Positions 22,501-34,648 of a DNA stretch of 64,000 nt are shown piece by piece (position 1 is the stretch's first letter; each line of letters begins with the position of its first letter). The notes beneath the pieces are model-generated. The model saw nothing but the letters and a program-made list of their open reading frames with translations. It searched no databases and was not told the origin of the DNA. The position numbers and the translations under genes are program-made. The stretch comes from Zantedeschia hybrid cultivar. Its lineage: Eukaryota; Streptophyta; Magnoliopsida; Alismatales; Araceae. The DNA lies in contig JARZZO010000011.1 in assembly GCA_030544215.1 (NCBI GenBank), positions 2,776,001-2,840,000 on the forward strand, read 5' to 3'.

Positions 22501-25500
22501 CATGTAAATCGAGGTGGCTGATATGGGCCTCGAGATGCGCGAATGTGTACCTCGATATACGTATAGTGGTGGCACACAAAACAAGGCACTATCTGGGAAG
22601 CACCACGCTGGATCTAGGTTGACCTTATTGAGACGAAACCGACGGCGCAAACAGTGTGCAAATCGGAGCATGGACGGGCTCAGAACGAGGGCGGTGCGCT
22701 AACGAATCTTGTCGCACCGCCTGGTGCACTGCAATGGACCCAATCTGGACCTAACTCGGACCTGACAACACCCCGGCTCAAATCAAGGCTGCACCAGGTG
22801 ACAAATTGGCTCGAACCAGGTGATTTAAAGTGGCTTAGACCCACTTAATAGACTTGGGTCATACCAGGTTAACTAAGGTCCACAGCGGGTTCGAGCCTAT
22901 TATGCTTGGCCTCGGGCATGGTCCCAGACTTGGTTGACCAGGTCTAGGTTAAAGGGGCATGCCCCTTCTTCTTTCCCCTCCTCCAGCACTAAACAGAAGA
23001 GAAAGGGGAAGAGGGAGGAGCGATGGCTGCTGGTGGGAGGTTGAGTTGCAGCGCTGGTGGAAGCCGACGACAATGATGTGCTACCACCGGCGGAAGCCGG
23101 CGAAGGTGATGGCTCTGGGGGATAGTGGCGAGGGCGGGGGCTCCGGGGAACAACGGCGAGGGCGGCAACTCCAAGGGGCAGTGGCGAGGGCAGCGACAAC
23201 GACAATAGCCATTGAGATCGGCGGTGGCGGCAGTGGAAGGCGCTGCAAGCGGCAACAACACCGACAATGGCTGGCGATGGCACCGGAGGGCATCGACGAC
23301 GAAGGCAACCGACGGTCGCCTCTTCTCCGACGTCCTCCACTTATTTTGTTCTTCTTCTTCAACTCAACTGATGCGGCAAAATCAAAAGAGAGAAAGAGAG
23401 ATCGGAGGAGGGAGATGATGGGGTGGGGGAAGAGAAGTACCTGTCGGCGTTGCACTGGTAGGGCCGAGCCTCTCCAGCATCACATCGAAAAGGGGTAAGA
23501 GCTCCTTGGCGTCGCACCAAGGAGGAGAACTCCGTCGCAGAGATCCGAACGCACGAACAAAAGGTAATTTCTCAAAGTTTCTAAAATAAAATTACAAGAA
23601 CATATATAGACTCCCTCTTTGGAATCCTACCCCAACTCTAACATGCAATCCAATCATATCTCCTATCTCTAAATCCGTCTCTATCCACTATCCCTTAATT
23701 AGTACAAAAATCGCACCTAAAACCCTGGAAAAATAGAAAACTACATATTGGGCCACAAATGGGCTATATAAAATAAAATAAAATGCCTCTCCATGCATCA
23801 AATGGGTCATGTGTCGTCTCCAAGGCAAAGGGATGCCGGAGCAGCTCTCCGACGACGGTAGACGTGATCCCGGATGAAACCGGACGGCGGCTCGGGTATC
23901 CTCACCACAGTAACTTGTGCTTTACTTGTAATTTCATAAATTTTATCAATTCCATCTTTCCTTGTAGATTCTACCTACTTTTACATATCACATGTATGTT
24001 GATAGTAGTCAGACACATGAAACAAAAATCAAATTACATAAATTGCTTAAATTATGTACTATTAAGAGGCTTCACAACTTGAAATGCATGTTGTTTCCAA
24101 GTTAGAGACTCACCTTACAACCTAGCCAAGCTAAAACCTTTGAGTCATTAAGCCGGAAGAACTTTGAAGTCCCAATTTCTGCAAATGAGCACACCAAGGA
24201 TTAATTTGTAGATTCAAGAGGAAATAAATGTTGAAGTTTCATTCCATACAGGTCAGATAAGAAGTTGTTAAGCTATAGAAGATAATTTGCAATGGATATG
24301 CAAAACAAAACTAGGAAAATCCTTGTCATCTTGAAGAAGGTGCCTTGTATCATCAATTGAGGTTCTCCTCAGGTAATTTCCTTTCATGAAAGCTGTAGCA
24401 TATAAAGTTGAGACTACATTTGTGAATCCAAATTAATTGGCTTAAATAGAGTAGCTTGGGGAAACATGCATAATGGCAATTACCTGCCGTAATGACAAAA
24501 TGCACGGCTACGGAAGTTAACTTGACCCCTATGAGCAGTAGGGCAGATGGAGCCCGATACCCTAAGTTTGCGACCCGATTTTAATTGCAATTAACGATTT
24601 CCGAATGAAAAAATGGTTATGCTAACCTATCCAATGTTGTCAAGGCGGTCAAGGCGACCAAGGTGGTGGCCTACTGCATTACTACTTAGGCGACAAGGCA
24701 AGGCGCCTAGACGAAGCCTAGTTTATATAACCTAGTACGTTTCAAGAGGACTACTATCTGCATTTTTCAACATATTAAATTCTATTTTCATCTATATAGA
24801 AGGGTAGCAAACTAGCAATGGCATTCACAACATTCAATATATACCTATAATGTAGAAGAAAAAAATATAATAAATGGCAAATACTAAGAAACATGAGCAA
24901 ATGAATTAGGAAGAAATCAATGAGAATTCGAGAGCACCTGTCAATCAAGATGAAAGATATCAAATCTACTAGTTAAATGTCATGACATGTAAAGAAAGTA
25001 TAAGATATATCTAAGATTCAATTCTTTCTAATGACGATGAGAAAGAGAGAGAGAGAGAAGAAACACGTTATACACTAGCAGAAGAATCCCATCGAAAGTG
25101 GGAACCGAGTGGGAAGTTTGATAGAAATACCCATCAATTTTTTTTATAATAACTAAAGCAAACCTAAAAGAAGGTAGGTTGTTTCCAAAGCAAAGCGGGT
25201 TGGGCGGGCCTTAGGTAGGTTAGGCGCCCTTAGGTGGCCTAGGCAAGCACCTTAATAGGCTGCTTGCCTAAGGCAACAGGTCACCTTGGGCAACATGGAA
25301 ACGCCTTGTCGCCTAGGCAACGCCTTGCCAACACCTTGAAAACAATGAACCTATCAGAATCAGTATCAAATTTTCCAATAAGATATCGGAATCAAAATTG
25401 GAAATGCATGTTTCATATGCATTAACCGATTACCGATAACATAATAAATATTAACTATTATTTTTTTGGAGCATTGATCAACATGATCCAAAGGCCATAA

Positions 25501-28500
25501 ATACGCATATAACATCCTTAGTCTTGAAACCCTAAAGGCAAACCTTCCACGCACAGCCCCCCACCCAGCCCATCTGTCCCCTCCAATCGTGAACAGGATT
25601 CCTCCCTTCCGGCACCACCAGAAGCTTCCCTGCTGGTGCCCAACGGCCAGAAGCTGACTCCTTGCCAGTGCCTGACGGCCATAAGCCACCCCTCTTTGCC
25701 TCCTTGCCAGTGACTCCTCCAGACTTCTCCTCTCTGCACCCACCCTCCACCAGCGGCTAGCTCCCCTCAGCAGCAGATAGCCGGATCTGCCCCTCGTGTG
25801 CTGGGTCTGCTACCAGGCAGCCCGATCTTTCAATGGCTGCAAGCACTGGCGTCACCCCCCTTTCCTTATAGCGCGCTGGGGTTGAAGACAGCACCACCAG
25901 CAGCCAACCGGTGAGCCAATATGGCTGCAAACAGGTGACAACCTTCCTAATGTGGGAGGACCTGTGGGGGACAACAGGTGACAACCTTCCTAATGTGGGA
26001 GGACCTGTGGGGGACAACAGGTGACAACCTTCCTAATGTGGGAGGACCTGTGGGGGACAACCTCCAATGGCAGCAACACCCACCACGCCATTCTCCAAGG
26101 CTCAACCAGGTACATGGAGCTCGGCCTGGTGTTGGGGTCCTACCTGCGGCGACTCTACCCTCCTCTGGTGCTGCCACCATCACCACCATCGACCATGGTA
26201 AGCAGCAGGTACTCTCTTCTCCAACCCGTAGTCCGATTAGCAATTCCGACAATTATTGGAAATGTTTCTGTCTTCGATAATGGAATTGGAAACAAAACAA
26301 AATTGAAAAAATGTTAGCTTCGATATATCAGAATTGGAATCATAATATCACGTTTACAATCAGAATCGGAATTGGAAACCGGTAATTCCGCTTCCAACTC
26401 CAGCCTGCTTACAGCCCTAATGGGCAGCCTCTTTGTGACATTAACATCACACCTCTGAAGCAGTCTGACTAAACATTTTGGATAAGCACTAAGAAGAGCC
26501 CTATTCAAGGAGTTTAAGCCTCTCCCAAGTCCCAACACAGATTTCTTGCAAAAAATTTGGCACTGTGATGCGGGACAGCGTGGGGAAAAGGGAAGAATGG
26601 CTCGGAGGCCAGGGTTAAGGAGACGACAAGGGAGAGAGATAGAGGAAGAAGAGGAGATCTGCAGGGGGTGGGGAAGATGGCGGTGCTTGGCAGCGAGGCA
26701 TCTCACCCTCCCTTCATGGGATCCTAGAAGGAAATGCAATACACACATGATGGCATCTATTCTCAAAGCAACATTTTCATTTCAATAATCATCCATCCCT
26801 CTCCCAAGAGGGAGTACAAGACTATAAATAAAAGAAGCAACCCTAACAACCTTAACACTAAAGGACCAAAATATCTCTTATTCAAAATAAAAGATTAAAA
26901 TAGACCTAAAATTAAAAAATACATTTATTGGGCCTATAATGCGCCAAATAAAATACAATGGACCCTTGACTCCATTTCCGCAGCTCTTGAATTCCCATCA
27001 TTCTCTCCTAGTTTGAGAAAACTCGTCCTCGAATTTTAAAGCGAGTCAATATCCATGGAGAAATGATGGTAGCATACTTAGGAAACACCACAGATGGCTC
27101 ATGAATCATCATGCACAGGAATGCTCCAACTTGAGAAGGAAAGTGTGCCTCGATGTCGCTCCATATGTGGTCAATGTCTTGCAGGCTGATGACATCTTGA
27201 ACGACCTTCGACTGATCGACCACATCTCCAATTAGCTCTCTCGTCTTCAGCTCATTCTCTTCAGTGAGGAAGAGGTTATTATCTGCTACAGACATCACTG
27301 AATCAACATTTCCCAGATATTCATCTTCTAGTACTGGATCGACTACATAATATACCTCTTTCATTTGATTTTCATACTGCTCAATCATCGATGGGTTGGC
27401 CTTGTAGACAACATCCTTTGGATTGGTCAGCATGCACAAAAGCTTCGAATATCACCCTTCAACTGGTCCTAATCGTGCTTCCAATCATTCTTGAAGTTGT
27501 TTTAATCATTCTCCTAGTTTCCCCATATAGGATCTTTAGACATCGCCTAGGGAAGCATAAGAAGTGACACGTAAAATGATGCACCAGTGACTGAAGAAAT
27601 ATTGGACGAGGCCCGCCTTGCTGCAAGGATGCCAATAATATGATCAACACGCAAAACGGAGCACGAACGTGCCCTCATGTAACCAAGATGGCCGTCGGAG
27701 GTGGGCACGCAAGACGAAGCACTATTGGGGTAGCACAAACTAGAGCTGAGTCGACCTTATTAAGACGAAGCCAACAATATAGACGGTGCACGAATCGGAA
27801 CACAAATGGGTGACCTAGATATGCACGTAGAGGTGGCATGCAAAACGAGGTACTATAAGGCCTGACGTACATTAGAACTGGATTGGCCTCGTTGAGACGA
27901 GACCAATGGCACAGATTACGTGGGAATCAAAGTCCAGATGACTCCCAATGATAGCGGTGCAATATCAGCTCCTATTGCACAGCGGGTGCACTACACCAGA
28001 CCAGGCCTGGAGGTCCTTGTTCGAACCAAGGCTGAACCCGGTGTGTCAAAGGGGCTCGAACCCATTTAAAATAACCTGGTTTGGACCAGATTAAATAGGG
28101 CTTCAAATGGCTAAGTCCAGGGTTGGTTAGGGCCTGACCTGGTTCGAACCAAGACCAGGTCAAACCTAGTTCGACCAGGTTGCTCTTTAAAAGGGCTCGG
28201 GCCCGTCCCTTTCTTCTCCCTTCTCCCTTCCCCCTTCCTCCTCAACCCTAACACAAGAGAGAGCAAGAGAGAGGGAGAGAAAGATGATGGAGCGGCGTTG
28301 GACTCGAATGGCGGCGATGGCTGGTGGTGGCAATGGCGTCGGCGGTGTCGACAGAGGCTGGCGACGGCGTAGAGGTGCCAACCATTGGTGCTGCTAGCGG
28401 CAGTGGCAACGATCACTAAGGCCACCGACGGCAGTAGCACCGGCAGTTCTGTGCCCCCTCTTCTTCTTCTTCTTCTTCTTCTTTTTCTTCTTCTTTGTTC

Positions 28501-31500
28501 TCCCGGTGAAGAAGAGAGAGAGAACGACAAGGGCGACAACGAAGTAGATGGCGATAGCGACAACAGCTGTCGAGGACAGCAGCGGCTCCGGCTAAGGACG
28601 ATGCTGATAGTGACAGTGGTATAAAAGAGGGAGGGGGGCGAGCTGTGACCGGCACCGACCATAATTAGTTAAATACGTTACAGGTATTATACGGCAAAAA
28701 TACATTCAGATATAATTCAGTTTAAATTTTGAATAACACGGTCAAATAATTAAAAGAAAAAAAAAGATTTAGTAAAACATATATAAATTTTATATAAAAA
28801 TTGTCAAAAAATTAAAATTAAAATTATAATCATATAATAAATAAGTATTAATCAAATTATGATTTTTTGTCAAATGAAAAAGTGAGTTTTTTATTATATA
28901 ATATCGTGTTCTATGATATTTAAGTAGTAAAAGTCTTATTTTAATTCAATAACTTAGTGTATTAAATGGGAAGTATTAAATGTTTTTGTATTATATGTAA
29001 ATAAAACGGTTGGTGTCAAAAAAATGAGTACTTTTAGCTATCTTTTGGTACGGTGTACAGGAGTTTAATTCAAGAATTCAAAGATACGCGTATTATATGT
29101 GTATTATAAAGTATTTAACTAACTATGACGCCGACCAACTGTGCAGGGCAAGGTGATGACGAGCGTGCCCTTCTTCTCCCTCGTCTTCTTCCTCCTGAAT
29201 GGCAATGACGGGGAAAGTGAACGGACGGTGGACAGCGTGATGGAAGGCGGTGGCGCAGTAGAGGATCGAACTCTGCTTTGATACCAAAGCTAATGCGGGA
29301 TAGTACGGGGAAAAGGGGAAGGATGGAGGCCGAGGTTAAGGAGATGACGAGGGAGAGAGTTAGAGGAAGAATAGGAGATCTACAGGGGTGGGGAAGATGG
29401 CGGTGTTGGGCGGCGAGGCATCTCACCCCCCCCCCCCCTTCACGGAATCCCAAAAAGAATGCAATACACACATGACGGCGGCTATTCTCAAAGCAATATT
29501 TTCATTTCAATAATCATACATCCCTCTCCCAAGAGGGAGTACAAGACTATAAATAGAACAAGCAACCCTAGCAACACTAAAGGACCAAAATACCCTTTAT
29601 TCAAAAGAAAAGACTAAATAGACCTAAAATTAAAAAAAATACATCAATTGGACCTCTAATGGGCCAAATAAAATACACAATGGACCCTTGACTCCGTTTC
29701 CGCAGCTCTTGGGTTTCCATCACACTATCTTTGAGTACTATGATAACTTGATAGTCATGGAGACACTTTCTCATGGTTCATTGCCAGACAGATCCTTATA
29801 GCTAACCTCATATGATCACTGGTTGAATAGCCACATGTAGTTAAGACTCATTGTAGTGACTGTCGAATCTGATTAAGAAGAGGTCCTTCTTCTGCTTTGA
29901 TGCTCCCTTTGCCACATATCTTAACCAATGTGGGACATAGTACTCCTAAACTTCATAGTAGTAAGGTATCATATACAACATATGTATATGTCTTTATATA
30001 CAAACAAATACCTACATATATACATGTGTACATGCATACATAGCGCCCAATTGCATCTTGTCGTGGGTTGGTTTGGGATCAGTCAACCAAGTGCTCAACC
30101 CAAGCCCATCTTGAATCATGAGGCATTGGCCTTAGGTCAACCTGAAATTCTGGTCATTCAGGCACACTTCTACCATACGGATTGTTGTTATTTGGGAGCG
30201 ACAACACAGGCACCTTATAAAAAACAAGGCCAGCTTCTGTTGAGCCTGCATTAATATACAGAGAGCCTCAGGTATTTCCTCCGGCATCTGTTGAGTAAGT
30301 CTTCACATATGTCCATGTTAAATTAATAGGATAAAGATATAAAACCTACATAAAGTGTATTTAATATATAAGTAGGAAATGCATTTGCACAACATTAGTA
30401 AGAGCTGCTACCTTTTGCTGACCACTTATGATTCATATGTAAACAAAAATTAGATAAAAAAAAAGTAAAGCACATAACAGAATAATTTCTGGAGAAACTG
30501 GGCTCGTAACCTTTTACTTCGCAAACCAATTTCATATAATCTTCTGATATTGGCAACAGATGTCGGTAGCCTTGATAGCCATTAACAAAGAGGATTTCAT
30601 CCAATTCCCTGAACATCCCATGATCATTTCCCTTCTGCAACAAAAAAGACGGGAGCATAGATGGACAAACAATAATACAAATGTGGGCGTCAATATGATA
30701 CGCAAGGACAACAAGTCACATCATCATGATCTTTAAGAAAATCAAGCCAGCATAAAAGTTTCTGCAACATTCTATATATGCAAATAGAAATATTGTTCTC
30801 ACTATTATGGCAGAGACTATATATGTTTGCCTACAACATCACAGCAAGGATAAATCTGCAGCACTGATCTATTGTGCTGGACTCAAGCAGTCAGGGTGAA
30901 CTAATCATATTTGGTGTTTATGTTCTGGACTCATAGATATGAGAAGTTTGAGAGCTTTAGCTGTCCTAGAGATACCCAAGGGACAAGCGGAATGTGATAC
31001 TTGAGTCTTGTGATTGCATGAGCAATCATTATGATTAAGGACTTCACGTCTAGAAATATATTCTAGAGCCCAAGTCATTAACTATCTGCTAGACCACGTT
31101 TGAAAATTTTGACACTTTAAAAGAACGATGAAGGATATGAGTTTTCTAGCAATCTTGGTTAGTTGGTTCAGATGTCAGATAGACAATGAAATGCCAGTGG
31201 GGCTTATCTTTGGTTACTAGTTCATTCTTAATGCTTAAATTATGCACACTCGCAAATGCCCTCCACTAACAAGCACATCCACCATTACACAAGTTTTCTC
31301 ATGAAATTTAGTTTCCTCATATTTTGTGATATGATTCAGCTTTTTATGTTTTGTCTCCCCCAGCCATTGAACTATCACACCATGCCTTTAGATGCCTGAG
31401 CACCATTGTTCAAGACACAGCTAGATGTAGGTTGAAAAGGCCCTATACCAAATGTTTCGAACTTCTGCTATGCTCTATTTTAATCTCATACATAATGGGA

Positions 31501-34500
31501 AAGATATTTTTCAACTTTAAGATGCTTTTCAGTGCAGTAGTTAGCCTCCACATTATGCTTCAAATTGATATTGTTATGAGACCCTATGCCTAAAAACTAG
31601 TATTAGTCTACCACTATCTCTGAAATGTTACATTCTATTTCATTGCTTTGTTATACTTGTAACTCAGAAATGAGTTCTGTACGGAAATGTAGAATTGACA
31701 GAAGAAGATCATTAGTTATGATTGTCCCATCATATCTGTTCCTGTCATTTGCTAGATACGTCCATGTACAGAGAGCATTGTTTAAAAAGACAGCACCTCA
31801 AGGCACTGAGGCATACGCGTCAAGGGCAAGGCGCTAGGAAAACACCTTGAGGCTTCCGCCTCACGCTGTTTTCCTGAGGCTTACACCTTTTCTTAATTGA
31901 GGCATGCGCCTCACGCTACTTACTTGAGGCTTACATCTTGAGGCAGTAAGACAATGAGATGCTTTGAGGTAGGCTTTTGCCGCCTTTATTGTCTTTAAAA
32001 CATGATTAAATTATGATAATTCCACCACAAACAAAATAAGAAGATTTGAACTAAACCCAACTCTTCTACTTCCAACACCAAAAGAGGGCAGTAATGGTGG
32101 CTATTCATGCTTCAATGCCAACTAGTAGTCCACGGCTTTCATCCCATGGTTCATTTGTATGTCCTATAATTAAGTTTGAGATAGTATTATCAATGGGAAA
32201 TCGGCATTATTTAATTTTCTTTGATAGTTTTAACACCCTTCTCTAAAATAGTGAGGCTTACGCCTAATTGCACCTCAAGACTTACGCCTTGAAAGGCTTT
32301 CGAAAAGCGCCTCACAACCGCCTCGAGCCCTTTTAAACTACAACAGAGAGGCACATCCAAAACATTCTCTCGAATATAAAACCAAAATGTTTCATAACTA
32401 TGCAAAATAGAGATCCAGTTTTAAGGAGATGGTGAGATTGAGGAGCTCAAGGTGAACAGGAAAACAGAAACAAGTGGCAATTTATGATGCAGACTTGCAG
32501 TACCATAATGCACCCACCTTCATTCGTGCTTCATCAAAAATGGGTAACAAGATGAAAACAGGGTCAACTGGGGTTGCTATATACAGACCACCATCTGGAT
32601 CAGAAAGGAAGGAAATAAGTTAATGAGAAAAAAAACTTAAACTAATCAGGTAATCTTAAAAATAAACACATAGAGATTAAGGTGCTGTTTGGTTTGTCAC
32701 AGATCACCATAACACTGTAAAAAACTGGACTTCTATGAGACATTAAATGTGGTGTTTTATAGTGTTTTATGGGGTTTATGTCAAACCAAACAACTCTTAA
32801 AAAAACCAAGTGCCAAATAAGTATGTATAGATGGAAACCAAGTATGAAGGAAAGTATGCTGACATGGATTTTTCATAATGCATGGCATACAACCAAATGC
32901 TCATTGTTATGTAACAAGTCTCGTTTTCTGCAAGGTGTCAATTGATGCCTGATTCCTTGTTCTATTTGCCTTTTTATTCTAGGTATTTCTGTTGTTTCTG
33001 ATGTTTTCCCAAAAAACAGAGCCCTGCCCCACACCAGAAGAAAGATATTCGAGTCTGATCAATTTGGATCGGAATATGTGGGAATAAAGATTCCAGTTTA
33101 ATAGAGGAGGAATGCTAAGGGATTCATTAAGCACGGTCTTACACCTCCTTCATTAACCTGAATGGAGGATAGGATCATGTTACAGCTAGAGTATCATTTG
33201 TATACATATGGCCACATCTGAAGGTTGATGTATCTAATCCTTACAACCGTTTGTATTATTGATAAGATAATATTTCAAGATGACATTCAAGGACAGACTC
33301 CAAGGGACTCATGTCTCCTCCCCTTCACACACCCCCATAAAACCAAATAAAGATTTCATGAGCCTTACAAAAATAAAAGAATAATGAGAAGTCTGTATAG
33401 ATCACTATATTTTAAAATTATAATTTATAAGACTTTGGGCCTTCCTACTCCCAAACAACAACAAAATAAAAATAGCAAATTTAATATTTTATAAGATTTT
33501 CCCTCACAGTGTTACCCAAAAAGACAAAAAGTCTGGTTTTGCCCTGCTGCTGATAAAATTGGTCTTGTTTCAATGTCACTTACGCAATGGTCAACTTTTA
33601 GTTTGTTCATCTGAGAAGTCATGACCAGAAGTTTGCCTTAAAAAGAGGTTAAGATACGCATAATTGCACATGCACATATGGCCACATATGAAGGCTGATG
33701 TCAAACGATACAAATTGATAAGACAATGTGTCAAGATCTATGTTATCAAAGGTGATCGTCTCGCTTGCCTAGGCAATAAAGTAGGTTGAGGTGAGCAAAA
33801 AAGCCTTGCCTCGCCTCAAAGTGCCTTGGTGAGTACAATGATTATATTGGATGCTTTCTTTGTTTTCCTTGTATTGCAATTTTATTCCTTCATGGTCTAG
33901 GTGATTGCTTAGGATTTGAGGCTGAGGCGAACCCTCGCTCGCCTCTGACTACATAGGCCAAGTATGCAGACTACAGATGAGGTAAGGAATCAAGTCTCCT
34001 CCCTACCCCTACATAACAACCTCAACCCCCCCCCTCCCCCACCCCCGGCTTTCAAAACAATGTAAAGACTCCAAAATCCTTGATTATAGATAAAAATTGG
34101 TAAAGGATGTTAAAAGTGGCTGTAACTTAAAAGTAAAATCTATAAGATTTCCATCTGTCTGGGGCTCCCGCTCCAACAAGATAATAAAAATGGCAGGATT
34201 TAAAGCTTTACGAGCTTTGCTCTCAATTCTTTCCTAAAAATAAGATGTTTGGTCATGCTGTCAAGAATAACAAAATGGTTTGTCCTCCTTCAATGTTGCT
34301 TACGTAATGATCATTCTTTGGTTTGCTAATCTGAGAAATCATGACTCACAAAACACCAAGTCTGCAGTTACAACAATAAGGCATACAAAAATCAATGCAA
34401 CTATGTTCTAATATGCAAACAAGACCTTCATTTGAATTAAACAGGAAAACCTTCTTTCCTTCCCAGTTTCACAGCCATTTTCTGTATATCTATATCTATA

Positions 34501-34598
34501 TATATACATATATACATATATATATATACATATATATATTATATATATACATATATATATATTGTATATATATATATGTATATATGTATATATATATG

Positions 34599-34648
<50 letters not shown>

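Noticed and set aside
22900..23498. Frames of up to 179 codons on both strands
   Set aside because: GC-rich, overlapping, and aligned with the non-coding interior of the related LTR element.
27008..27439. 143-codon frame as a host gene
   Set aside because: It ends beside the polypurine tract inside a retrotransposon and has no recognised domain; kept only as part of the element.
28187..28665. Frames rich in Ser, Arg and Glu
   Set aside because: Low-complexity CTT/GCGG stretch inside the non-autonomous LTR element.
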